From an uncultured Selenomonadaceae bacterium (GTDB taxonomy: Bacteria > Bacillota > Negativicutes > Selenomonadales > Selenomonadaceae): DNA of 9,623 nt. Location: assembly GCA_905236785.1 (NCBI GenBank), contig CAJOQC010000170.1, positions 1 to 9,623 of the forward strand. Direction: 5' to 3'. Both the position numbers and the translations under genes were made by a program. Below are positions 1 to 6,248 of the stretch, in pieces; position 1 is the stretch's first letter, and every line of letters starts with the position of its first letter. The notes under the pieces are model-generated. The model ran no database searches, was not told the origin of the DNA, and saw only the letters and a list, made by a program, of their open reading frames with translations.

Positions 1-107
1 ACCTGTCCTTTTTTCCTTGCGTCGGCTCGCTTTTTTGCCGTAGGCTCTTCGGTCTTTTCGCCGTCGGCAAAAAGCTGAAGGTCAAAGGCAAAATCATTGA
101 GCAACAA
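1..107 (-). CDS. flhB: FlhB, flagellar type III export gate/switch protein (N-terminal fragment, cut by window edge)
   Basis: Only the first 35 codons are inside the window. In the frame offset by one from fliR the translation reads FDLQLFADGEKTEEPTAKKR followed by ADARKKGQ, which is the conserved cytoplasmic N-terminus of FlhB (LQLFAxxEKTExPTxKKRxxARKKGQ). FlhB is an inner-membrane export gate component whose autocleaved C-terminal domain switches substrate class from rod/hook to filament; that part is outside the window. No ATG lies in this frame. The likely start is one of two adjacent TTG codons (107-105 or 104-102), inside the end of fliR, giving an 11-14 base overlap and probable translational coupling. 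The ATG at 97-95 is in another frame and does not give FlhB. Identity is secure; the exact start is not. Confidence 0.9.
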   Translation of the reverse strand, partial: MLLNDFAFDLQLFADGEKTEEPTAKKRADARKKGQ

Positions 108-891
108 GAGGTTGCAAGGCCTTGACCGCCAAGGATATATGTCCGTACATTTCATCAAACAACACACCCAAAAACATTACAAAGAAGGGCATAACCATGG
201 CCAGCACCGTAAGCCCTATCATTATGTGCATCGGTATGCCGACCACGAATATGTTCATCTGCGGCATGGTTCGCGCCAAAATGCCCAAGCCCACGTTGGT
301 CAAAAGAATGGCGAAGGTGACGGGCATGGCTATCTTCATTCCCGTGATGAAAATTCCCGTGGTAAAATCGGCAATCATCATGGAAAGAGAATTGTCAAAA
401 TTCGCCCCCAAAATCGGCACAACCCGAAAACTTTCCACCAAAGCGGCAACTATCATGTGATGCCCGTTGGTAACAAGAAAAACGATAATCGCCAAATTAT
501 AAAGAAAACTTCCGATTAGCGGCATCTGCTGACCGGAAGTCGGATCCATAACATTGACAATGGCAAAACCCACCTGCATATCCATAACTTTGCCGGCCAT
601 GGTAATGGCGGCAAAAGAAACATACGACACGAAACCAATCAGCCAACCGACAAAAAATTCGACGAACAAAGCCGCCGCGTACATATATATGGAAGGCGGC
701 GCATAAACAATTTCGTAAGCATCAACCACCGGGAAAATTACGATTGAAAAAACCAAAGCAATAGCGGCACGAATTTGCATGGGAATGTTAAGACTGCCGA
801 AAAAGGGCGACAAAACAAATATTCCGCTGACCCTTGTCAACAAGAGCAACGCAATCGCCACATGACTTTCCAACAAATTATAAAAATCCAC
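94..891 (-). CDS. fliR: FliR, flagellar type III export gate membrane protein
   Basis: FliR forms, with FliP and FliQ, the core of the export gate through which flagellar axial proteins leave the cell. The 265-residue product matches the usual size of about 260 and is almost entirely hydrophobic, with about six membrane segments. Conserved stretches include MDMQVGFAIVNVMDPTSGQQ in the middle and RTMPQMNIFVVGIP near the C-terminus. The frame is open back to an ATG at 996, but that start would overlap fliQ by 70 bases and add 35 atypical residues. I chose the GTG at 891-889, which has an AGAGGT ribosome site 6 bases upstream and gives the usual FliR beginning (VDFYNLLESHV). The gene starts 35 bases after fliQ, and its end overlaps the start of flhB. 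Confidence 0.96.
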   Translation of the reverse strand: MDFYNLLESHVAIALLLLTRVSGIFVLSPFFGSLNIPMQIRAAIALVFSIVIFPVVDAYEIVYAPPSIYMYAAALFVEFFVGWLIGFVSYVSFAAITMAGKVMDMQVGFAIVNVMDPTSGQQMPLIGSFLYNLAIIVFLVTNGHHMIVAALVESFRVVPILGANFDNSLSMMIADFTTGIFITGMKIAMPVTFAILLTNVGLGILARTMPQMNIFVVGIPMHIMIGLTVLAMVMPFFVMFLGVLFDEMYGHISLAVKALQPLVAQ

Positions 892-897
892 GAGCCG

Positions 898-903
898 ACC
901 TCT
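898..903 (-). promoter_or_regulatory. Ribosome binding site that fixes the fliR start
   Basis: AGAGGT on the minus strand lies 6 bases before the GTG at 891. It supports this start over the upstream in-frame ATG at 996, which lies inside fliQ. Confidence 0.7.
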
Positions 904-926
904 AAGAATTAAAAAAATAATTTCAA

Positions 927-1196
927 TCAACCGATATACAGAGGCAAATTTACAAATATATTGGTAACATAGCCCACCATTATGCGAAGCATCCATGGTC
1001 CAAAAATAAGTATCGCCACAAAAACAGCAATTATCTTCGGAATAAAAGCCAATGTCTGTTCCTGTATAGACGTGGTGGCCTGAAAAACGCTGACCGCCAA
1101 GCCGACGATAAGCCCCAAGCCAAGCATGGGCGCGGAGATTATAAGAACAATAAACAACGCCTCATGAGCAAGCTGAACAACGACATCCCCCGACAT
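927..1196 (-). CDS. fliQ: FliQ, flagellar type III export gate membrane protein
   Basis: FliQ is the small two-helix subunit of the FliP-FliQ-FliR export gate. The product is 89 residues, the standard FliQ length. It has two hydrophobic helices (about residues 15-38 and 52-76) separated by the conserved VFQATTSIQEQTLAFIPKI loop. The ATG at 1196 follows an AGGGGG ribosome site at normal spacing, 14 bases after the fliP stop, in the invariant fliP-fliQ-fliR order. Nothing is unusual. Confidence 0.98.
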   Translation of the reverse strand: MSGDVVVQLAHEALFIVLIISAPMLGLGLIVGLAVSVFQATTSIQEQTLAFIPKIIAVFVAILIFGPWMLRIMVGYVTNIFVNLPLYIG

Positions 1197-1210
1197 CCAA
1201 AGCCCCCTTG

Positions 1211-1972
1211 CTACTTAAAGCTGGTTATTAAAGAACGAATAAGCAAATGCCAACCGTCCACCATTACGAAAAGCAAAATTTTAAAGGGCAGAGAAATCAT
1301 AACCGGCGGCAACATCATCATACCCATTGACATAAGCGTACTGGCCACAATCATGTCAATAACGATAAAGGGTATGTATATCATAAACCCGATTTGAAAG
1401 CCGGTTTTTAACTCGCTGATAATAAACGCGGGGATAAGGGTAAACGTCGAAACATCGTCTTGAGTTTCCGGCCGTTCGTCGTCGGCAAGATTGACAAAGA
1501 GCGCCAAATCCGACTCCCGCGTTTGCTTGAACATAAATTCGCGCATGGGGTCGACAACATTTTTTAGTGCCTGTTCCTGGGTAATTTGCCCGGCAAGGTA
1601 CGGTTGCAATCCGTTTTCGTTGGCCGCGCTCCAATAAGGCGACATAATATAAAAAGTCAAGAACAACGAAAGGGCGATAACAACTTGGTTGGGCGGAACA
1701 TTCTGAGTCGAAAGGGCGTTTCGCAAAAAGCCTATAACCACGACAATCCGCACAAAGGAGGTTGTCATCATCAAAATGCCCGGCGCCAGTGTCACCACCG
1801 TAAGAAGCGCCATTACCTGCAAAGTAACCGCAACGTCCTGAGGATTTTCCGTCGAACCCAAGCTGATATTTACATCGGGAAGCGGCGCGGCCAAAGCCTG
1901 CCCCGCCGATAACATAACACAGCAAAAAATCCCCCAAAACCAAAGATTATGCCGTCGCCTCAAGTAATACAC
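1211..1972 (-). CDS. fliP: FliP, flagellar type III export gate membrane protein
   Basis: FliP is the main pore subunit of the flagellar export gate in the inner membrane. The 253-residue product has a cleavable signal peptide (basic YLRRRHN, a hydrophobic core to about residue 26, ALA/A cleavage near 28), as is known for FliP. Membrane segments follow near 52-68, 72-86 and 97-112, then a soluble loop (about 113-178), then the family signature at about 180-210 (IPAFIISELKTGFQIGF and IPFIVIDMIVAS) and the C-terminal helix pair. The start is uncertain. The GTG at 1972 has its GGGAAG ribosome site only one base upstream, which is very close. The in-frame TTG at 1963 (codon 4) would have a 10-base spacer and still keep the whole signal peptide. 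The gene lies 16 bases after the fliO stop and 14 before fliQ. Confidence 0.97.
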   Translation of the reverse strand: MYYLRRRHNLWFWGIFCCVMLSAGQALAAPLPDVNISLGSTENPQDVAVTLQVMALLTVVTLAPGILMMTTSFVRIVVVIGFLRNALSTQNVPPNQVVIALSLFLTFYIMSPYWSAANENGLQPYLAGQITQEQALKNVVDPMREFMFKQTRESDLALFVNLADDERPETQDDVSTFTLIPAFIISELKTGFQIGFMIYIPFIVIDMIVASTLMSMGMMMLPPVMISLPFKILLFVMVDGWHLLIRSLITSFK

Positions 1973-1988
1973 TTCCCAAAATCAAAAA

Positions 1989-2507
1989 TTATTTGCCGCT
2001 ACGAAAAAAAGGCGGTATCTTTTGCATCAAATCCGCCAAACTGCCAAACTGCCGCGAAAACATTGCTCCTTCAAAACCGTTGGCCAAACTTTGCCTCATC
2101 AGTTGTTCGATTTCTTCGGCATCCTCAATCTCCGTCAAAAGAGAAACATTTTGTTCGGTGACCCCCAACAAAAGATACCGACCGGCAATTTCAACTACGC
2201 ACACCGACATCTTTGGACCAAGGGGCAAACTGTATAAAACCCTGCCGCCGGCATTTTGGGCAAACTCCTTACCGAATCTGCCGCCGAAAATCCTTGCCGC
2301 AACATAAGCCATTAAAGCGACAAACACAAACACGGCCAACAAGCTTAAAATGTACGCCGCAGTAGACCACCATGAAAAAGCGGAAGGCTGAGGAGTCGTG
2401 TTCTCGTAACCGGCGAGATAACCGCCGGATTCCGGCGCGGCCACACACACAGCCGACACCGAAAGAAAAACACCGACAACAAACAGCCCCCGCTTAAAAT
2501 TAGTCAT
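1989..2507 (-). CDS. fliO: FliO, flagellar export gate assembly protein
   Basis: FliO helps assemble or stabilise the FliP ring and is the least conserved export gate gene. The call rests on three points: position between cheY and fliP; size (172 residues); and architecture. That architecture is a signal peptide (1 to about 24, VCVAA/PE), a short outer segment, one membrane helix at about 48-71 (AAYILSLLAVFVFVALMAYV), then a cytoplasmic domain with the FliO-like stretch GGRVLYSLPLGPKMSVCVVE and GRYLLLGVTEQNVSLL. This is the same layout as Bacillus FliO/FliZ. The ATG at 2507 overlaps the cheY stop in a TGATG junction, so translation is probably coupled. Confidence 0.93.
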   Translation of the reverse strand: MTNFKRGLFVVGVFLSVSAVCVAAPESGGYLAGYENTTPQPSAFSWWSTAAYILSLLAVFVFVALMAYVAARIFGGRFGKEFAQNAGGRVLYSLPLGPKMSVCVVEIAGRYLLLGVTEQNVSLLTEIEDAEEIEQLMRQSLANGFEGAMFSRQFGSLADLMQKIPPFFRSGK

Positions 2508-2869
2508 CAGCCCACTGCTTTGCGAACAGCCTCAAGCACACGATCGGCTTGGAAGGGTTTCACGATAAAGTCGCGCGCCCCTGCCTGAATGGCCTCGATA
2601 ACCATCGCTTGCTGACCCATTGCGCTGCACATAACAATTTTGGCGTTCGGATCGATTTTCTTAATTTCTTTGACCGCGCTGATGCCGTCCATTTCCGGCA
2701 TCGTAATGTCCATAGTCGTAAGATCGGGCTTTAATTCCTGATACTTTTCAAGAGCTTTCATGCCGTTTTCGGCTTCGCCCACGACCTCATAGCCGTTCTT
2801 GGTGAGAATATCCTTTACCATCATTCGCATGAATGCCGCATCGTCCACAACCAAAACCCGTACTGCCAT
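2507..2869 (-). CDS. cheY: CheY, chemotaxis response regulator
   Basis: This is a single-domain receiver of 120 residues with no output domain. It carries signals from CheA to the flagellar switch. All functional residues are present: the acidic pair D9/D10, phospho-acceptor D54 (in TTMDITMPEMDG), S82 and K104 (in FIVKPF). It contains the GEAENGMKALEKY and MDGISAVKEIKK stretches typical of the Bacillota CheY encoded inside flagellar operons. The ATG at 2869 follows AGGAGAG with an 8-base spacer. A 114-base gap separates it from fliY, and that gap holds its own promoter candidate. Downstream it overlaps fliO by one base. In Bacillus-type systems CheY-P binding favours counterclockwise rotation; that is family knowledge and is not shown by this sequence. 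Confidence 0.97.
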   Translation of the reverse strand: MAVRVLVVDDAAFMRMMVKDILTKNGYEVVGEAENGMKALEKYQELKPDLTTMDITMPEMDGISAVKEIKKIDPNAKIVMCSAMGQQAMVIEAIQAGARDFIVKPFQADRVLEAVRKAVG

Positions 2870-2910
2870 GTTACATCTCTCCTCGTCTTAAAATTTTTCA
2901 CCTTTGGATT

Positions 2911-2939
2911 ATTATATATTATACGGCGCGAATACTCAA
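2911..2939 (-). promoter_or_regulatory. Putative sigma-A promoter ahead of cheY-fliOPQR-flhB
   Basis: On the minus strand TTGAGT (2939-2934) is followed by exactly 17 bases and a perfect TATAAT (2916-2911), in an AT-rich gap. Transcription would start near 2904, leaving a short leader of about 35 bases before cheY. It could supply CheY and the export gate independently of the flbD promoter. No clear terminator separates fliY from it, so read-through is also likely. Confidence 0.6.
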
Positions 2940-2983
2940 GAATTTTAATTTGAACAATCACGCCTTGGGAAATACCCTATGTT

Positions 2984-4255
2984 TTATTGTAATTTCGCCG
3001 CCCGTTCGGCAGGGCTTGCTATATCGGTGATACGAACGCCGAAGTTTTCATCGATTACAACGACTTCGCCCTTGGCCAAGAATTTGCCGTTTACCTGTAT
3101 ATCCACCGGTTCGCCCGCCAATTTATCAAGCTCCACGATAGATCCGTTGGTAAGTTCCAAAATTTCTTTGATAGATTTTTTGGTGCGTCCCAATTCCACC
3201 GTAACTTGCAAAGGAACGTCGAGTATCAGCCCAATATTGGCATCGTTCACTTGCACCGGCTCGGTGTTTAGAGGTATAAACATCGCCGGTTGCACCGGAA
3301 CGTTCGCCGCCATAGGTTGTTGCGGCATGGGATACATCATTTGCTGCGGCATCATCTGCGGTTGCATCATTTGCTGAGGCGGCATCATCTGTTGCTGGGG
3401 CATCATCTGCGGCTGTTGCATCTGTGGCGCAGGCTGCGGAGCAGGTGCTGCGGCAGGCGCGGGCGCGGCAGCAGGTGCCGGTGCAGGCGCGGGCGCAGGT
3501 TCAGGTTCGTCCGCCGGCTCTGCTCCGGCGTTCATCATTATTTCAACAAGTTCTTTTGCCACGTCAAGGGGCAAAATTTGCATAATCTCGCTGTCAATAA
3601 GACCATCAACTTCCATGCGGAAGGATATGCGGCAAATCGGTTCGTCCTGCCCAACGATTTCCGTTACCTTATCTTCGGTGCTTAAATCGATGAGGTTTAC
3701 TTTCGGCGGCGAAATATCAACTTTTTTGTTGAACATCGTCGATAAAGACGTTGCCACCGTCCCCATCATCTGGTTCATGGACTCGCCCACTGCGCTCATG
3801 TGTATCTCATTAAGCTCAGTGTCGGGGTTCGTCCCGTCGCCGCCCATCATCAAGTCGGCGATTATCGCCGCGTCCTGCGCTTGGATGGCCAAAACATTGT
3901 TGCCGTTGATACCGATTGTATAGCCGACTTCGACGATAAGATAAGGCATTGGATAATGCTCTTTTATTATGCTCATCGTCGCCACCGACACCGTAGGCGT
4001 CGTAATGGAAACCTTATGCCCCAACAGCACGGACAAAGTGGTTGCCGCACTGCCCATCGAAATGTTGCCTATTTCGCCCAAGGCATCCTTTTCAATGTCC
4101 GTTAAGGCATCGCTTATGTCATCTCCCCCAGATGAGCTGCTGTCAGATGCCGCAGCCGGCGCATCCGCTGCCGGCGCATCGCTGTCCGCTGACGGTATGG
4201 CGCCGCCATTAAGAAGAGCGTCTATCTCTTCCTGCGAGATCATATCGTCACTCAT
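2984..4255 (-). CDS. fliY: FliY, flagellar motor switch protein with CheY-P phosphatase and FliN domains
   Basis: FliY replaces FliN in the C-ring of many Bacillota and dephosphorylates CheY-P at the switch. Numbering from the 4255 start (423 residues): an N-terminal CheY-P docking motif like that of FliM (ISQEEIDALLNG, 6-17); a Ser/Ala/Asp-rich linker; a CheC-like domain with two complete D/S-x3-E-x2-N-x22-P phosphatase motifs (D57, E61, N64, P87 and S154, E158, N161, P184); a long low-complexity linker (about 246-339); and a C-terminal FliN/SpoA domain (about 340-423, LILDVPLQVTVELGRTKKSI). Start choice: the ATG at 4267 abuts AAGGAG with no spacer. The ATG at 4255 has a 12-base spacer and gives the family-like start MSDDMISQEEID. 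The ATG at 4243 is also possible. It overlaps the fliM end by 8 bases. Confidence 0.96.
   Translation of the reverse strand: MSDDMISQEEIDALLNGGAIPSADSDAPAADAPAAASDSSSSGGDDISDALTDIEKDALGEIGNISMGSAATTLSVLLGHKVSITTPTVSVATMSIIKEHYPMPYLIVEVGYTIGINGNNVLAIQAQDAAIIADLMMGGDGTNPDTELNEIHMSAVGESMNQMMGTVATSLSTMFNKKVDISPPKVNLIDLSTEDKVTEIVGQDEPICRISFRMEVDGLIDSEIMQILPLDVAKELVEIMMNAGAEPADEPEPAPAPAPAPAAAPAPAAAPAPQPAPQMQQPQMMPQQQMMPPQQMMQPQMMPQQMMYPMPQQPMAANVPVQPAMFIPLNTEPVQVNDANIGLILDVPLQVTVELGRTKKSIKEILELTNGSIVELDKLAGEPVDIQVNGKFLAKGEVVVIDENFGVRITDIASPAERAAKLQ
3239..3520 (-). repeat. Low-complexity repeat region encoding the FliY Pro/Ala then Gln/Met/Pro linker
   Basis: About 94 codons between the phosphatase and FliN domains of FliY. 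The first third is a run of Pro-Ala repeats. The next part is built from QMMPQQ-like units (PQMMPQQQMMPPQQMM, then QPQMMPQQMMYPMPQQP). At DNA level the plus strand shows GGCATCATCTG three times, at 3348, 3381 and 3399, along with GCAGG/GCGGC-rich tracts over about 3430-3510. Such tracts can change length by slippage. The role as a flexible tether is inferred. Confidence 0.85.
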
Positions 4256-5252
4256 CGGTTTCTTCATCTCCTTCGTTCACAATGCCGGTTATTTGTACGG
4301 CCATTTTTTTCCCGAACGTGCCGGGGCGACAATAATATTTGGGTCGCGTACCAATCATACACTTAAATTCGTCATCAACCTTGGTATCAAGTTGCAACAC
4401 ATCGCCAAACCCCAAAGTCAAAAATTCCTGTATGGAAATTTCTATCCTGCCCATTTCAACGACAAAAGGCACCTTCGTCCGCTCAATCTTCCTTTGCAGA
4501 ACATCAACCTGGGAAGGGTTGTCGTCTTTGCTTACAGAGGCCGCCACCCAGAAAGTAGTTGTGAGCTTCGGCATAATAGGTTCAAGGACAAGATAGGGAA
4601 TACAAATATTCATCATGCCTTCCACGTCGCCCACCTTCATTTGAATGGTGATGATTACCACCATGTCGCTGGGCGGCACAATCTGAGTAAACTGCGGATT
4701 AGATTCCGTAGCCTCAAGATTTGGGAAGAACTCCACAACGTTTTGCCAAGATTCCTTTAACTGATTCATGGCCGTCGTCACAAATCGTTTCATTACCGCT
4801 TCTTCGATTTCGGTGAGGACACGAGGTTTTAGCCCCACTTTACCCTCGCCGCCGAATACGCGGTCAATGTACGCAAAAGCAATTTCCGTGTTGACCTCAA
4901 GGATTATGTTGCCCTTTAGGGGCGGCACAGCCAAAACGCTTATGACGCTCGGATTGGACAAAGACTGCACAAATTCCTGATAAGTGAGCTGTTCCACGGA
5001 AGCCACTTCAACGCTGACCATTGTTCTTAAATGAGTCGAAAGATAGGTGTTGAACATGCGGGCAAAGCTCTCATGCAACATATAAAGCGTTCGTATCTGG
5101 TCTTTTGAAAATTTATCGGGACGCTTAAAGTCATAAGTTTTTATTTTCTTTTGGCTTTCGTCCACTTTCATTTCGTCGGCGGACACCGTGCCCTCCGACA
5201 AAGCAGATAATAACTTGTCTATCTCGGATTGAGATAATACGTCCTCTGCCAA
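4248..5252 (-). CDS. fliM: FliM, flagellar motor switch protein
   Basis: FliM is the C-ring protein that binds CheY-P and sets the direction of rotation. The 334-residue product has, in order: the N-terminal CheY-P binding motif (LSQSEIDKLLSAL, about 6-18); a charged linker; the middle CheC-like domain (about 45-235) with the hallmark GGEG at 134-137 but no phosphatase E-x-x-N motif; and a C-terminal FliN-like domain (about 255-325, VPFVVEMGRIEISIQEFLTL). The length is typical. The start is a TTG at 5252, in frame with the conserved AEDVLSQSEID beginning. Upstream is AAAAGGAGAA running into seven consecutive G, of which AAGGGG at 5267-5262 has a 9-base spacer. It lies 30 bases after fliL and overlaps fliY. 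Confidence 0.97.
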   Translation of the reverse strand: MAEDVLSQSEIDKLLSALSEGTVSADEMKVDESQKKIKTYDFKRPDKFSKDQIRTLYMLHESFARMFNTYLSTHLRTMVSVEVASVEQLTYQEFVQSLSNPSVISVLAVPPLKGNIILEVNTEIAFAYIDRVFGGEGKVGLKPRVLTEIEEAVMKRFVTTAMNQLKESWQNVVEFFPNLEATESNPQFTQIVPPSDMVVIITIQMKVGDVEGMMNICIPYLVLEPIMPKLTTTFWVAASVSKDDNPSQVDVLQRKIERTKVPFVVEMGRIEISIQEFLTLGFGDVLQLDTKVDDEFKCMIGTRPKYYCRPGTFGKKMAVQITGIVNEGDEETDE

Positions 5253-5282
5253 GCCTTGCCCCCCCTTCTCCTTTTACGGCGT

Positions 5283-5849
5283 TTATTGAAGCAGGAAGCT
5301 GGTGATATAAACATCATAAATAGAACCCATTCCCAATTTTTGATTGAGTTGTTCCTTTATCTTTTTCTTCAATTCATCCTGCTTGTCGGCATCGAACTCT
5401 TCAAGGCTCGACGAACGCAATATCTGCATTGTTGTGTCCAAAATCACCGTTTCGGCCATGGGCACCATTTTGCCTTCCTGGAGAAGTTCTTTCTTTTCGG
5501 GATTAACCTCTATGATTATGCTTGTCTTTAGGTACTTGCCGGCCTTAGCTCCGCCGACGTTCACCAATATGCCCTCTTTGGGGTCGCCGAGTTTTACGAA
5601 TACGCCGGGGTCGCTGTGGCGAAATTCTCCGCCGCCTCCGCCGCCTGCGTTGCCGCCGCCTCCGCCGCCGCCTGCGGCCATATCGCCCACGAGCTTACTT
5701 ACCATGAAATATGTGATGCCGCCCACCAAAAGGAATGCGACTATCACGCCCACCACTATAAGGATGACGGTCATGGGGAGCTTTTTCTTCTTGGGCTGTT
5801 CGTCCTCGCCGCCTTCGCCCTCAGGCTGTTCTTTTTCTTCATCAGCCAT
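5283..5849 (-). CDS. fliL: FliL, flagellar basal-body-associated, stator-supporting membrane protein
   Basis: FliL surrounds or supports the MotAB stator and raises motor torque. The 188-residue product has an acidic then lysine-rich cytoplasmic head (1-25, ending PKKKKLP), one membrane helix (about 26-50), a glycine-rich hinge (60-74: seven G, N, A, six G) and the periplasm-side FliL domain (about 80-188), ending DVYITSFLLQ, the usual FliL C-terminus. The ATG at 5849 has GGAGGA 7 bases upstream. It sits 20 bases after flbD. The glycine tract is longer than I would expect for the family; the rest is ordinary. Confidence 0.95.
   Translation of the reverse strand: MADEEKEQPEGEGGEDEQPKKKKLPMTVILIVVGVIVAFLLVGGITYFMVSKLVGDMAAGGGGGGGNAGGGGGGEFRHSDPGVFVKLGDPKEGILVNVGGAKAGKYLKTSIIIEVNPEKKELLQEGKMVPMAETVILDTTMQILRSSSLEEFDADKQDELKKKIKEQLNQKLGMGSIYDVYITSFLLQ
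5628..5672 (-). repeat. GGC/GGN triplet tract encoding the FliL glycine hinge
   Basis: Fifteen codons give seven glycines, Asn-Ala, then six glycines, just outside the membrane helix of FliL. On the plus strand this reads as near-perfect CCG/GCC triplets, a GC-rich island compared with the flanks. It is a candidate for length variation between strains. Confidence 0.85.
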
Positions 5850-5869
5850 GTAGATTTCCTCCGTATAAA

Positions 5870-6073
5870 TTAAAATTGCTTACTGAGCGCCCGTTTGTAC
5901 TTGACCACGCGGCGCACAATATCGTCCATTGACTCGTCAACGATAAATTTTTTCCCGTTGGTGAGCGTCACCACCGTGTCGGGAGTTTCCTCTATTGTTT
6001 CTATGATTTCGGCATTAAGGACAAACTCGCCCTTTTGATTAGCCTCCGAATTAAACTTTGTCAGTTTAATCAC
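5870..6073 (-). CDS. flbD: FlbD/SwrD family protein, flagellar power and swarming factor
   Basis: A 67-residue protein of the FlbD (SwrD) family, which in Bacillus subtilis is needed for full motor torque in swarming and is encoded directly before fliL. The family core is clear: VIKLTKF, then EFVLNAEIIETIEETPDTVV, TLTNGKKFIVDES and DDIVRRVVKYKR. Compared with the usual short KLNGKEFVLN beginning there is a small insertion (NSEANQKG). The frame is open to a GTG at 6082, but that codon touches the GAGGGGT ribosome site. I chose the GTG at 6073, which has an 8-base spacer and gives the normal IKLTK start. It is the first flagellar gene of the cluster, 20 bases ahead of fliL, behind its own promoter candidate. 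Confidence 0.93.
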   Translation of the reverse strand: MIKLTKFNSEANQKGEFVLNAEIIETIEETPDTVVTLTNGKKFIVDESMDDIVRRVVKYKRALSKQF

Positions 6074-6080
6074 GCAGTTC

Positions 6081-6087
6081 ACCCCTC
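6081..6087 (-). promoter_or_regulatory. Ribosome binding site that decides the flbD start
   Basis: GAGGGGT on the minus strand ends 7 bases before the GTG at 6073. It overlaps the upstream GTG at 6082, which is therefore an unlikely start. Confidence 0.65.
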
Positions 6088-6195
6088 ACATACAATATCG
6101 ACAATGACTTAAAAGATATATTTCGCCGTAAAGCAGCAAATTCCCTTTTTTCTCGAAAAATATTTTTATGTCGCCGCGCAACATTGCACCGACTG

Positions 6196-6224
6196 ATAAT
6201 AGCACAACATGGGCTCATTGGCAA
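6196..6224 (-). promoter_or_regulatory. Putative sigma-A promoter of the flagellar operon, with long leader
   Basis: On the minus strand TTGCCA (6224-6219) is followed by 17 bases and TATTAT (6201-6196), preceded by TG one base upstream (TGCTATTAT, an extended -10). Predicted transcription starts near 6189, about 116 bases before flbD. I saw no sigma-D (TAAA-N15-GCCGATAA) or sigma-54 pattern in the gap. The leader holds a small hairpin candidate (6183-6169, six pairs, three-base loop) followed by an A/T-rich run. Confidence 0.65.
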
Positions 6225-6248
6225 GGCAGGGCGAAAATTTGAAAAACC

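Noticed and set aside
95..97. ATG overlapping the fliR stop as the flhB start
   Set aside because: Its frame gives a sequence unlike FlhB; the FlhB N-terminus reads from TTG codons at 107 or 104 in the adjacent frame.
892..996. N-terminal extension of FliR to the ATG at 996
   Set aside because: It would overlap fliQ by 70 bases and add 35 residues absent from the family; the GTG at 891 has its own ribosome site.
1356..1943. Alternative-frame open reading frame inside fliP
   Set aside because: Same strand, shifted frame, Cys/Arg/Tyr-rich with no domain; fliP itself is intact in the other frame.
2960..2983. Terminator after fliY
   Set aside because: Only a three-pair GGG/CCC stem is visible and no T-run follows it.
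3969..4760. Long plus-strand open frame (263 codons) antisense to fliY and fliM
   Set aside because: It lies opposite two clearly identified genes, has no recognisable domain or convincing ribosome site, and its composition is what codon bias on the opposite strand produces.
6098..6130. Sigma-D (FliA-type) promoter suggested by TCGATAT ahead of flbD
   Set aside because: No TAAA element lies at the required 15-base distance; the sigma-A pattern further upstream is much better.
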